37,096 bases of DNA, from assembly GCA_945901405.1 (NCBI GenBank), contig CAMDLH010000045.1, positions 1 through 37,096 on the forward strand. Reading direction: 5' to 3'. Shown here in pieces: positions 17,033-25,196 of the stretch. The stretch is from Bordetella parapertussis (GTDB taxonomy: Bacteria > Pseudomonadota > Gammaproteobacteria > Burkholderiales > SG8-41). Below the pieces are notes generated by a model. That model was not told where the DNA came from. It made no database searches and saw only the letters and a list, made by a program, of their open reading frames with translations. Made by a program: the position numbers and the translations under genes. Within the stretch, counting starts at the first letter, position 1; every line of letters begins with the position of its first letter.

Positions 17033-18004
17033 ATGTTCATGCGCATTGCCGTGCCATTGCTCGCCGTGCTGCCGGCGCTCTGCACCAACGCGGCATCGGC
17101 GCAGAACTACCCCTCAAAAACCATGCGCATCTTTGTCGGCTTTCCGCCCGGTGGAAATTCGGATTTTGTCGCGCGCGCGGTGGGCCGTGGTCTTGGCGAA
17201 TTATGGGGGCAGCAGATTGTCATCGACAACCGCCCCGGCGCCAGCGGCAACATCGCGGCGGAGCTGGCGGCCAAGTCGCCCGCCGACGGCCACACACTGC
17301 TGCTCGGTGTATTTGCGCACGCGGTGAATCCGAGTCTTTATGGTGCGAAGCTGCCGTTCGACGCGGTGCGCGATTTCACACCAGTGATTCTGTGCGTGTC
17401 GTCGGCCAACATACTGGTGGTGCACCCGTCGCTGCCGGTGAAATCGGTGAAGGAACTCATCGCGTTCGCCAAAACCAAGCCTGGGCAGATCACTTATGCG
17501 TCGTCGGGCAACGGCACCGCAAGCCATCTCGCGGGCGAACTGCTCGACTTGATGGGCGGCATCAAGACCGTGCACGTACCCTATCGCGGCACGGGGCTTG
17601 CGCATACCGATCTGATGGGCGGGCGCGTGGTGATGTTCTTCGCCGCGATGGCGGGCACGCTGGCGCATGTGCAAAGCGGCCGCCTGCGCGCGTTGGGCGT
17701 CACCACCGCCAGGCGCTGGCCCGGCGCACCCGAGGTGCCGACGATGTCGGAAGCCGGCCTCACGGGATTTGAAGTGAATTCGTGGTCGGGCATACTCGCG
17801 CCGGCGGGCACGCCCAATGAAATCGTCACGCGGCTTAACACCGAGATTGCGCGCATCATGCGCGAGAAACAAACGCGCGAGCGGCTGTATTCCTTCGGCG
17901 CGGAACCCATCGAAAACACACCCGCCGAATTCGCCGCTTACATCAACAGCGAGATCGTGAAGTGGGCGAAGGTTGTTAAAGGCGCGGGGATACGGGTGGA
18001 GTGA
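17033..18004 (+). CDS. Bug/TctC family substrate-binding protein
   Basis: ATG 17033 (or ATG 17039) opens the signal peptide MFMRIAVPLLAVLPALCTNA ending SAQ. The upstream TTG 17018 adds five unneeded residues. The 323-residue product has FPPGGNSD at 37-44, DNRPGASGNIAAE, ADGHTLLLG and HVPYRGTGLAHTDLMGG. The mature region is a canonical two-lobe binding protein ending KGAGIRVE. No Shine-Dalgarno is obvious. Its stop converges with that of the aminotransferase gene 25 bases away, too close for an independent terminator of any length. Confidence 0.93.
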   Translation: MFMRIAVPLLAVLPALCTNAASAQNYPSKTMRIFVGFPPGGNSDFVARAVGRGLGELWGQQIVIDNRPGASGNIAAELAAKSPADGHTLLLGVFAHAVNPSLYGAKLPFDAVRDFTPVILCVSSANILVVHPSLPVKSVKELIAFAKTKPGQITYASSGNGTASHLAGELLDLMGGIKTVHVPYRGTGLAHTDLMGGRVVMFFAAMAGTLAHVQSGRLRALGVTTARRWPGAPEVPTMSEAGLTGFEVNSWSGILAPAGTPNEIVTRLNTEIARIMREKQTRERLYSFGAEPIENTPAEFAAYINSEIVKWAKVVKGAGIRVE

Positions 18005-18029
18005 CCATCCGAGTGAATCAACGCCGCCG

Positions 18030-19238
18030 CTACTGGGCCGAACCAAACTCGCGCCGGCACACATCCGCCAGCGTCGCTACTCCCTGCGAAATCTCCTCGT
18101 GGCTCGGGCTCGCGAAACACAACCGCAGCCGGTTGCGGGCGCGCGCCTTGTTCACCGACCACTCCGGCCCCGGATTGATCGCCACACCCGCCTTGAGCGC
18201 GGCCTGATAGAGCTTTAACGTATCGACGCCTTCGGGGAGCGTGATCCACAGGAATATGCCGCCCTTGGGATCGTCAAACTCCACCGACGAACCGAAGCTC
18301 TGTTTTAGCGATTCCATCAGAGTCTCGAGCTTGGCTCGCAAGCTGCGGCGCAGCGCAGGCACGTGCCTGGCAAAATTTCCGCCGCAAAACTCCGCCAGCA
18401 CCATCTGTTCGAGCGCGCCAGAGCCACCGTCGGTTTTGAGCGGCAGCGTGCGCGACATTACCTCCCACGGCGCAACGATGTAACCCACGCGCAGCGCGGG
18501 CGCGATCGACTTCGAGAATGAACCGATATGAATAACACCGCCGTGTTTGCTCAGTGCGTAAATCGCGGGCGGACGCTCGCCCGACCAGATCAGGTCGGCA
18601 TAACAATCGTCCTCGAAAATCGGCGCGCCATGTGCCGCCGAGAGACGCAGCATTTCGTGGCGCCGCTCGAGCGGCAGGATGGTGCCGGTCGGATTCTGCA
18701 CCGTGGGTATGGTGTAAATGTACTTCGCCCGCACGCCCTTCTTCTTCAGATCGTCCAGCGCGTTCGACAACGCATCCATGCGCATGCCATCCTTATCCAG
18801 CGGAATGCCGATGATGTTGACACCCAGACGCGTGAGCCGGTTGATCGATCCCTGGTAACAATCCTCCTCGATAATCACCGTATCACCGCGCGCAAGCAGC
18901 GTGGCGTTGATGAGATCAAGCGCCTGCAACGAACCCGAAGTCATCAGGATATCGTCCGCCGCGCAGTTGATGCCCGCATCGGCCTTCAACTTGGTAACCA
19001 GAAACTCGCGCAGCGGCCGGTAGCCCTGCGGACCGCTGTTAAGCCCATAGGTCGATAGCGTGCGCCCCTCGCGCTTGAGCACCGCGGTGACGCCCGCGAT
19101 CAGCGCGTCAAGCGGCAATGCATCGGCATCGTTGTTGCCGCCGGTGAAATCAAACTTGACGCGGCCGTTCCAGCGCACGGCGGCGGCTGGCAGGCCAGCG
19201 GGTAATAGCGGGGCGAAATCGAATTTGGTGGAACTCAT
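18030..19238 (-). CDS. PLP-dependent class I/II aminotransferase (2-aminoadipate transaminase/MocR-like fold I)
   Basis: The 402-residue protein starts at ATG 19238, preceded by GGGAG; the in-frame extension to 19400 is not protein-like. Fold-type I signatures: YGLNSGPQGYRPLREFL at 64-80, MTSGSLQALDLI, PTVQNPTG with N182, FEDDCYADL with D211 and Y213, IGSFSKSIAPALRVGY with the PLP-binding K243, and R250. It lacks the GntR DNA-binding domain of MocR regulators, so it is a free enzyme of the LysN/ARO8-like group. The MATE gene lies 64 bases upstream on the same strand. The amino-group donor and acceptor cannot be assigned. Confidence 0.92.
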   Translation of the reverse strand: MSSTKFDFAPLLPAGLPAAAVRWNGRVKFDFTGGNNDADALPLDALIAGVTAVLKREGRTLSTYGLNSGPQGYRPLREFLVTKLKADAGINCAADDILMTSGSLQALDLINATLLARGDTVIIEEDCYQGSINRLTRLGVNIIGIPLDKDGMRMDALSNALDDLKKKGVRAKYIYTIPTVQNPTGTILPLERRHEMLRLSAAHGAPIFEDDCYADLIWSGERPPAIYALSKHGGVIHIGSFSKSIAPALRVGYIVAPWEVMSRTLPLKTDGGSGALEQMVLAEFCGGNFARHVPALRRSLRAKLETLMESLKQSFGSSVEFDDPKGGIFLWITLPEGVDTLKLYQAALKAGVAINPGPEWSVNKARARNRLRLCFASPSHEEISQGVATLADVCRREFGSAQ

Positions 19239-19302
19239 GATTGGTGCTCCCTTTATCGGTCGTTTTCCGTGTGAAGATTTATCGGTGAGCCTATCATAAT
19301 GA

Positions 19303-20625
19303 TCAAATCGTTTTGAGCACGCGCGGGAAAAACAAGTGTAACAACACGCCGCGCCCGATGAGAAATCCGCCCACGGCGATCCACAATCCCGCGTTGCCAA
19401 TCAGCGGCAGCAAGGTGTAAATCAGCGTCAAGAATATCGCGAACGACGCGATCACGGTGTTGCGCATGATACGTGTGCGCGTGGCGGCGAGATACACGCC
19501 GTCGTAGGTGTAGGCCCACACCGAGGCGAGCGGCATCAGCGTCGGCCACCACAGATAACTCGCGGCGGCCGCGCGCACTTCGGGAATGCTGGTCATCAGC
19601 GCGATGATGTACGGCCCCGCCACGACATAGATCAGGATGTTGATGATGCCCACCACGCCCGACCACAAAAAAACCACGCGCATGCCGTGCACAAACGCCG
19701 CGCGGTCACGCCGTCCCACCGATTCGCCCAGTATCGCCTCCGCTGCGTGCGCCACGCCGTCGAGCGCGAACGAGGTGAAAATCAAAAAGTGATGCAACAC
19801 CTGATTCGCCGCGAGTTGCACGTCGCCCAGTTCCGCGCTTTTCGCCATGAAGAAGCCCAGCACCGACACCACGCAAATCGTGCGCAACACGATGTCGCCG
19901 TTGATCGCCACCATGCGTTTTAGTTGCACCGGATCGAGCAGGCGCGAGCGCTGACCGCCATCGGGTAGTGTTTTAAGCGTGCGCCACACGCCATACAGGC
20001 CCAGCAGCAGACCCGCGTACTCGGAGATCAATGATGCCGCGGCTACACCAGGTACATCCCAATGAAACACGAACACGAACACCAGCGCCAGCACGATATT
20101 CAGCAGGTTGACGAACACCTGTATCACCAACGGCGTGCGCACGTTGCGCAGCCCGTAGAACCAGCCGATGATGGCGTACGATCCCAGCACCGCCGGCATC
20201 GACCACACGCGGATCAGAAAATATTCGCGTGCGTAATGCTCGACCTGCGCGCTGGCGTCGATGATCCAGAACGCAAAGGAGATGATAGGCAATTGCAGCG
20301 CGACGATGACGCTGCCCAGCGCCCCGGCGAGCAGCAGCGCGCGCGCGATCATCGCGCGCACCTCGGCGTAGTTTTCCGCTCCGCGCGCCTGCGCCGTGGG
20401 GCCGGTGGTGCCCATGCGCAGGCAATTGAACAGGTGGTAGATGTAGTTGAACAACATCGCGCCGATAGCCACCGCGCCGATGTAATACGGCTCGGGCAGA
20501 TGGCCGACCACGGCGGTATCCACCGCGCCCAGCAGCGGCACGGTGACGTTGGCAAGGATGATGGGCCATGCCATCGCCCATACTTGGCGGTGGGTGCTGG
20601 CGGGTAATGGTTGTTGCTGTGTCAC
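19303..20625 (-). CDS. MATE family multidrug/DinF-like efflux transporter
   Basis: The 440-residue polytopic protein has about twelve hydrophobic segments. Early motifs VWAMAWPIILANVTVPLLGA and DTAVVGHLPEPYYIGAVAIG match the DinF branch of MATE exporters, which extrude cationic drugs or metabolites in exchange for Na+ or H+. The start is GTG 20625, with ATG 20574 as an alternative within helix 1. A GATGGGT palindrome lies directly upstream. A DNA polymerase IV gene lies two genes upstream on the same strand. DinF in E. coli is SOS-induced, but I saw no LexA box here. Confidence 0.92.
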   Translation of the reverse strand: MTQQQPLPASTHRQVWAMAWPIILANVTVPLLGAVDTAVVGHLPEPYYIGAVAIGAMLFNYIYHLFNCLRMGTTGPTAQARGAENYAEVRAMIARALLLAGALGSVIVALQLPIISFAFWIIDASAQVEHYAREYFLIRVWSMPAVLGSYAIIGWFYGLRNVRTPLVIQVFVNLLNIVLALVFVFVFHWDVPGVAAASLISEYAGLLLGLYGVWRTLKTLPDGGQRSRLLDPVQLKRMVAINGDIVLRTICVVSVLGFFMAKSAELGDVQLAANQVLHHFLIFTSFALDGVAHAAEAILGESVGRRDRAAFVHGMRVVFLWSGVVGIINILIYVVAGPYIIALMTSIPEVRAAAASYLWWPTLMPLASVWAYTYDGVYLAATRTRIMRNTVIASFAIFLTLIYTLLPLIGNAGLWIAVGGFLIGRGVLLHLFFPRVLKTI

Positions 20626-20638
20626 GTGTGCACGTGTG

Positions 20639-20667
20639 TTTGTGATGGGTTACACCCATCCTACGAA
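20639..20667. repeat. GATGGGT-type palindrome, copy 3
   Basis: TTTGTGATGGGTTACACCCA followed by TCCTACG matches one arm of the element at 6692-6766 with a single base change (TGCACCC to TACACCC). It occupies the 58-base gap between the racemase-like stop and the MATE start. It can fold as GATGGGT/ACCCATC. Confidence 0.75.
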
Positions 20668-20683
20668 CACTGGCGCAAAACGT

Positions 20684-21430
20684 CTACAAACTTGCGAGCA
20701 ATTTGCCCCACCGAGCATCAGGCTTGTGCAGCATGCGCGGCCCCGCGCTGTGCAACGCCGCCCAAGTGGTCGCCAGGATGTTGAGTATCGCCGGTTTGCC
20801 GCATTGCGCCTCGATCAGTGGCACGGCGTGCATGGCGTGCCACAGGCCGCCGGGCATCATGATCGCTTGCGCGTCGGGCGCGGCGCGCACGGCCTGGGCG
20901 GCGAGATCGAGTGCAAGCTTGTGATCGGCGGCAGGGTCGGCGATTTTGTGTTGATCAAGCGAACTGCCGCGCGCGGCAAGCCCGATGACCTCGATGCCGG
21001 CCTCGCTGAGATATTGTTTCAGCGCGTTGTTGGTGGCGTCGTGCCAGCGCGTGGCGAGCACGATACGCGTGGCGCCCAGGTGTTTTAATGCCGCGATGTG
21101 CGCCTCGAGATCGGTGTCGCAGGGAATGCCGCTACGCTGCTGCGCCTCGGCGAGAATTTCGAGTATGCGCTTGCGCCCGAGAAACGAGGCCACCGGCACG
21201 CCGCTTAACGCGATGCGATCGACTCTCTTTCTCTTCAGAATTTCAACCGCGCGCCAGAACGCCGGCAACTCGGTTTCGACCGCTTCGACGCTGTGGCCTT
21301 GCAGATTCAGCCCGGTAGTCACCAGCATCATGCCTTCGGGCGCCACGCGATAAAACTGGTACGCATCCATGTCGGTTTGCAGATGCGGAATGATGTAGCC
21401 GAGCTGGTACCACGGGTTGATGATGGTCAT
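20684..21430 (-). CDS. Asp/Glu racemase-fold protein (maleate isomerase/arylmalonate decarboxylase-like) lacking catalytic cysteines
   Basis: The 248-residue protein starts at ATG 21430. The pattern resembles the maleate isomerase/AMDase branch: PWYQLGYIIPHLQTDMDAYQ at 6-25, RVAPEGMMLVTTG, KRVDRIALSGVPVASFLGR, a LKHLGATRIVLAT stretch, and AIMMPGGLWHAM at 189-200. In active family members one or two cysteines sit in the loops that here read ALSGVPVA (74-81) and MPGGLWHA (192-199). Both loops lack Cys. The only cysteines are C104 and C210, elsewhere in the fold. Either the chemistry differs or the protein is not a racemase. Confidence 0.75.
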   Translation of the reverse strand: MTIINPWYQLGYIIPHLQTDMDAYQFYRVAPEGMMLVTTGLNLQGHSVEAVETELPAFWRAVEILKRKRVDRIALSGVPVASFLGRKRILEILAEAQQRSGIPCDTDLEAHIAALKHLGATRIVLATRWHDATNNALKQYLSEAGIEVIGLAARGSSLDQHKIADPAADHKLALDLAAQAVRAAPDAQAIMMPGGLWHAMHAVPLIEAQCGKPAILNILATTWAALHSAGPRMLHKPDARWGKLLASL

Positions 21431-21468
21431 TTGAAGAATTCCAAAAATAATCATTTAAAAACAAATAC

Positions 21469-22638
21469 TTATGTTACATCAAAAAGTGACGGCGTGTGCG
21501 GTTCAGGCGTCAGCGGCGGCACCGCGCCGGGCTTGCTCAGCGTGCCCACGCGCACCCCTAGCAGGCGTATGCGCCGGTCGAGCGGCACGCGTTTCAGGCA
21601 CTCACCCGCCGCACGGCGGATGATAGCCGCGTCACCCGTGGGCACGTCGAGCGTGCGGTCGCGCGTCACGGTTTTAAAGTTGTCGTAGCGTAACTTCAAA
21701 CCGATGGTTTTGCCGATGACGCCCTTGCGCTTCAAGTCGTCGGCCACGCGCACACAAAGGCCGGTAAAAATGCTCGTGAGTTTCTCGCGGTCACGCACCG
21801 GGTGCAGATCGTCCTCGAAGGTGGTTTCGCGGCTGATGGATTTCGGTTCGCTGTAAGTGACCACCACGCGCTCGTCGCGTCCGTGCGCGGCGTCATGCAT
21901 CCACGCGCCATAGTTACGGCCAAAATGTTCCACCAGCAGCGCGGGATCGGCATTCGCCAGCTCGCCGATGGTGTGGATGCCCAGCGCTTCGAGCTTGGCA
22001 TTCGCCTTGGGGCCGATGCCGTTCACCTTGCGCGCGGGCAGCGGCCAGATGCGCGCCGGGATTTCATCCATGCCGAGCACGGTAATACCGCCGGGTTTTT
22101 GCAGGTCGGAGGCGATTTTCGACAACAGCTTGTTGGGCGTAACACCCACCGAACACGACAGCCCCGTGGCCTCGCGCACCGCGCCTTGCAGTTGCAGCGC
22201 GACTTCGCGCGCGCGCGGCCAGCCGCCCGCGCCCACCAGCTCCGTGAGGTCGATGTAAATCTCGTCGATGCCGCGATCTTCCACCAGCGGCGCAACCGCG
22301 CGCACCGCTTCCTTGAACAAGCGCGAGTAGCGCCGGTACTGATCGAAATCGGCCGGCAGCAACAGCGCATCGGGCGCGAGCTTCGCCGCTTTCATCAGGC
22401 CCATGCCCGAATGCACTCCGAGCGCGCGCGCTTCGTAGGTGGCAGTGGTGATGACGCCGCGCCCGGTGTAGTCGCGCAAAGTGGGAAATTCGCCCACGGA
22501 TTCAGGCACGCCGCGCCGCCGCCCGCCGATCACCACCGGCAGCCCGCGCAGGTGCGGATAACGCAGCAGCTCCACCGACGCGTAGAACGCGTCCATGTCG
22601 AGGTGGGCGATAAAGCGCGGCGTTGTGTCCCGCGGCAT
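21469..22638 (-). CDS. dinB: DNA polymerase IV (Y-family translesion polymerase)
   Basis: The 389-residue product from ATG 22638 has IAHLDMDAFYASVELLRY at 10-27 with metal-binding D14, TATYEARALGVHSGM with the Y-R pair contacting the incoming nucleotide, and DRGIDEIYIDLTEL with D125/E126. Palm and fingers are followed by helix-hairpin-helix DNA-binding sequence (VNGIGPKANAKLEALGI) and a little-finger domain. The first acidic motif has GIDE where SIDE is commoner. Between strands it carries the VPESVGEFPTLRDYTGRGV insertion I associate with betaproteobacterial DinB. A longer TTG start at 22680 exists but adds residues unlike the family. The polymerase bypasses DNA lesions at the fork. Confidence 0.95.
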   Translation of the reverse strand: MPRDTTPRFIAHLDMDAFYASVELLRYPHLRGLPVVIGGRRRGVPESVGEFPTLRDYTGRGVITTATYEARALGVHSGMGLMKAAKLAPDALLLPADFDQYRRYSRLFKEAVRAVAPLVEDRGIDEIYIDLTELVGAGGWPRAREVALQLQGAVREATGLSCSVGVTPNKLLSKIASDLQKPGGITVLGMDEIPARIWPLPARKVNGIGPKANAKLEALGIHTIGELANADPALLVEHFGRNYGAWMHDAAHGRDERVVVTYSEPKSISRETTFEDDLHPVRDREKLTSIFTGLCVRVADDLKRKGVIGKTIGLKLRYDNFKTVTRDRTLDVPTGDAAIIRRAAGECLKRVPLDRRIRLLGVRVGTLSKPGAVPPLTPEPHTPSLFDVT

Positions 22639-22735
22639 CGGATCGGTGAAAGCGTATGGCCTGGAAAAATCGTAGCCCAAGTGTACGGTTTTTGCCTCAA
22701 TTACCGCATGTCATGCGTTTGCAGCGGTCCAACAC

Positions 22736-22765
22736 TTGACGCGCCACGCTTTTCGGAGCTATAAG
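22736..22765 (+). promoter_or_regulatory. Sigma70-like promoter of the PA2779/PA2778-type operon
   Basis: TTGACG (22736-22741) and TATAAG (22760-22765) are separated by 18 bases. A start near 22772 would leave a leader of about 42 bases before ATG 22814. This is the best promoter match noticed in the window. Confidence 0.7.
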
Positions 22766-22813
22766 ATCGCTGTAACGAACTTGCAACAATGCCCACCAAC
22801 AACGGAGATCGCC

Positions 22814-23185
22814 ATGAAATCATTCTTTAAACGATTCGTTTGCCAGTTTCTCGCGCTGTGCCTGATCGGCCTGCCGTTCACCGTGCGTGCCGAGATGATC
22901 GGCACGGATGCGGTCGTCGCGCAGTCGCAAACCCAATCCGAACGCAACAAAGTGCGTGACTTCATGGCGCGCGCGGACGTGCAACAACAGTTGCAGCAGC
23001 ACGGCATCACCCTGCAAGCCGCGCAAGAGCGCGTGGGCGCGATGACCGATATCGAAGTGCAACAGATCGCCGGCAAGATTGATTCGCTGCCCGCGGGCGC
23101 GGACGCCGGCTTGGTGGTGGGCGCAACACTGCTGCTGATCGGCATCATCTACCTGATCGTGCAGGCGTTCTATCCATCGAAGTAA
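22814..23185 (+). CDS. PA2779 family small membrane-anchored protein
   Basis: The 123-residue protein starts at ATG 22814, with GGAG 10 bases upstream. It has a signal peptide (MKSFFKRFVCQFLALCLIGL to about residue 26, VRA), a periplasmic helical section rich in Gln (VRDFMARADVQQQLQQHGIT) and a C-terminal transmembrane helix at about 99-117 (GLVVGATLLLIGIIYLIVQA), ending YPSK. It matches the PA2779-type proteins that accompany PA2778-type peptidases in many proteobacteria. Their function is not known to me beyond that conserved pairing. The peptidase gene follows 19 bases downstream. Confidence 0.8.
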   Translation: MKSFFKRFVCQFLALCLIGLPFTVRAEMIGTDAVVAQSQTQSERNKVRDFMARADVQQQLQQHGITLQAAQERVGAMTDIEVQQIAGKIDSLPAGADAGLVVGATLLLIGIIYLIVQAFYPSK

Positions 23186-23204
23186 CCTTTCGCATCGGAA
23201 CACG

Positions 23205-24200
23205 ATGCCTGGGACACAAGCCCGCTTCATAGCGGGCTTTTTGTTTATTCCCCGCTTCATAGCGGGCTTTTTGTTTTTGCTGCTGTTGAGCGGCTGCGCC
23301 GCGCTGGCGCCGCAATCCGGCGCACTCAACGCCCACCGTCCGGCGGATTTGCCGGTGCGGGCGGAACTTCACGATGTTCCGTATTTCCCGCAGGACGAAT
23401 ACCACTGCGGGCCGGCTTCGCTGGCCATGGCACTCAACGCCTCCGGCGTCAAAGTCTCCAGCACGGCGTTGGTTGATCAAGTCTATCTGCCCGGCCGCAA
23501 GGGCAGCCTGCAAGTCGAAATGCTCGCCGCCGCGCGGCGCAATGGCCGGGTTGCCTACCTGATCGAACCTGAATTAACCGCGGTGCTGCGCGAAGTCGCC
23601 GCCGGCACGCCTGTTATCGTGCTGGAGAACTTCGGCGCGCCATTCCTTCCTGTATGGCATTACTCGGTGGTGATCGGCTACGACCTTGAGCGCGGCGAGA
23701 TCATCCGCCACAGCGGCAAACACGAGCGCGCGGCGGGGCCGATATCCATCTTCGAATATTTCTGGCGCAACGAACGCTGGGCCATGGTCGCCGCAGGTCC
23801 CGATCACGTGCCGGCCACCGCCACCGAGCCGCGTTATGGCGAGGCCGTGGTTGCGCTCGAACGCGCGGGCCAGCTGCGCGGCGCGCGCAGCGCCTACGAG
23901 GCCATGCTCAAACGCTGGCCTGGCAGTATCGTTGCGTTGATGGGCGCGGGCAACACGGCGTATGTGCTCGGCGATCTGGCAGCCGCCGAGGCGCGGTTTC
24001 GCGAAGCCGCCGCCGCGCACCCGAAGTCGGTGCCGGCGCTGAATAATCTCGCGCAGACGCTGCTTGATCGCGGCAAGCTCGATGAAGCGCGCGCCACGGC
24101 CGAACGCGCCGTCGCGCTGGGCGGGCCGCTGCGCGCCAGCGCGAGCGCCACACTGGATCAAATCAACAAGCGGCGGCAATCGGCAACCTTGCCGCGATAA
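23205..24200 (+). CDS. PA2778 family C39-like cysteine peptidase lipoprotein with TPR tail
   Basis: The 331-residue predicted lipoprotein has lipobox LLSGC with C31. The peptidase-like domain has C68 in DEYHCGPASLAMAL, H152 in VWHYSVVIGYD and an upstream Q63 that could serve as the oxyanion residue. Residues 210-325 form about three tetratricopeptide-like helical repeats. Its signal peptide contains an exact internal duplication (RFIAGFLFIP then RFIAGFLFLL), encoded by a 30-base tandem repeat that also forms terminator-like hairpins. TTG 23241 could be an alternative start giving a more normal 19-residue lipoprotein signal. It is paired with the PA2779-type gene. The peptide substrate is unknown. 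Confidence 0.82.
   Translation: MPGTQARFIAGFLFIPRFIAGFLFLLLLSGCAALAPQSGALNAHRPADLPVRAELHDVPYFPQDEYHCGPASLAMALNASGVKVSSTALVDQVYLPGRKGSLQVEMLAAARRNGRVAYLIEPELTAVLREVAAGTPVIVLENFGAPFLPVWHYSVVIGYDLERGEIIRHSGKHERAAGPISIFEYFWRNERWAMVAAGPDHVPATATEPRYGEAVVALERAGQLRGARSAYEAMLKRWPGSIVALMGAGNTAYVLGDLAAAEARFREAAAAHPKSVPALNNLAQTLLDRGKLDEARATAERAVALGGPLRASASATLDQINKRRQSATLPR
23218..23246 (+). terminator. Terminator-like hairpin inside the lipoprotein signal-peptide codons
   Basis: AAGCCCGCT and AGCGGGCTT pair over nine bases around a TCAT loop and run directly into TTTTTGTTT. By form this is an intrinsic terminator for the upstream PA2779-type gene. It lies within codons 5-14 of the next gene if ATG 23205 is used. 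Confidence 0.65.
23221..23276 (+). repeat. Tandem in-frame duplication of the terminator hairpin
   Basis: The 26 bases beginning CCCGCTTCATAGCGGGCTTT at 23221 are repeated exactly at 23251, a period of 30 bases or ten codons. The second copy keeps a six-base stem (CCCGCT/AGCGGG) and T-tract. Confidence 0.9.
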
Positions 24201-24225
24201 GCACGCCGCGATTGAGAGGAGCGTC

Positions 24226-25194
24226 ATGACAAAATTTCAGCACGCCGCGGCGTTAGCCGGGCTTTTGATGGCGGGCCTCTGCGCCGCGCAGACGTATCCC
24301 GAGCGCCCGGTGCGCTGGGTGCTGGGCTTCGCGCCCGGCGGCGCGCCTGATTCGGTGGCGCGCATCATCGCGCCGCACTTGACCGCGCGGTTGGGGCAAT
24401 CCGTGGTGCTCGACAACCGGCCGGGCGCTAACGGCATACTCGCCGCCGACATCGTGGCGAAATCCGCGCCCGATGGCTACACCATGCTGATTACCTCCGC
24501 CTCGTTCGCCATCAATCCCAGCATCGCGCGCAAGCTGCCGTTCGATGCGATCCGTAGTTTTGAACCCGTCACAAATACCTGCTCCTCCGAGGCGCTGCTG
24601 CTGGCGGTCAGCCCGTCGGTGCCGGCGAATACGGTGCTGGAGCTGATCCAGCTCGCCAGGCGGCCGGGCGCGAAATTCGCCTACGGCACATCGGGCGTGG
24701 GCAACGTCACGCATCTGGCCGCCGCGCTGTTCGCCGCGCGCACCGGCACTCAACTCACGCACGTGCCATACAAGGGCGGCGGGCCGATGGCGGTGGCGCT
24801 GATGAGCGGCGAAGTACAACTCGCGCTGTCGAACCCCGGCACGCTGATCGGCCAGGTGCGCGCGGGCCGCATCCGCGCGCTTGCCTACAACGCGCCGCAA
24901 CGCTCGCCGCTGCTGCCCAATGTGCCGACGATGATCGAGGCCGGCGTCACCGGCATGGAGCTCGATGCCAGTTGGTACGGCGTGTTCGCGCCGGCCAAAA
25001 CACCCGCCGCGATCATCAATCGCATGCAGAGCGAAATCAGCACCGCGCTCAAAACGCCAGCAGTGCGCGACGGCCTTGCCGCCATCGGCATGTTGCCGGT
25101 GGGCAATTCGCCGGCGGAATTCAAGGCGTTTGTCGAGCGCGCGGTCAAGCGTTACGCCGAACTGGTGAAACTGGCGGGCATACAGCCGGAGTAA
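24226..25194 (+). CDS. Bug/TctC family substrate-binding protein, first gene of a cupin/NIPSNAP operon
   Basis: ATG 24226 has AGGAG 5 bases upstream and begins a signal peptide MTKFQHAAALAGLLMAGLCA before AQTYPERPVRW. The 322-residue product has FAPGGAPD at 35-42 (FAPGG for PPGG), DNRPGANGILAAD, PDGYTMLIT and HVPYKGGGPMAVALMSG. The long in-frame extension upstream overlaps the peptidase gene and is not coding. The cupin gene starts 2 bases after its stop, so the three genes are one transcript. A substrate handled by the cupin/NIPSNAP pair is the natural guess for its ligand. Confidence 0.94.
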   Translation: MTKFQHAAALAGLLMAGLCAAQTYPERPVRWVLGFAPGGAPDSVARIIAPHLTARLGQSVVLDNRPGANGILAADIVAKSAPDGYTMLITSASFAINPSIARKLPFDAIRSFEPVTNTCSSEALLLAVSPSVPANTVLELIQLARRPGAKFAYGTSGVGNVTHLAAALFAARTGTQLTHVPYKGGGPMAVALMSGEVQLALSNPGTLIGQVRAGRIRALAYNAPQRSPLLPNVPTMIEAGVTGMELDASWYGVFAPAKTPAAIINRMQSEISTALKTPAVRDGLAAIGMLPVGNSPAEFKAFVERAVKRYAELVKLAGIQPE

Positions 25195-25196
25195 CC

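Noticed and set aside
19303..22680. Possible SOS regulon (DinF-like MATE and DNA polymerase IV on one strand)
   Set aside because: No CTGT-N8-ACAG type LexA box was seen upstream of either gene, and a racemase-like gene intervenes.
24064..24225. Upstream in-frame extension of the TctC at 24226
   Set aside because: It overlaps the peptidase gene, has no signal-like sequence, and a clear ribosome site precedes ATG 24226.
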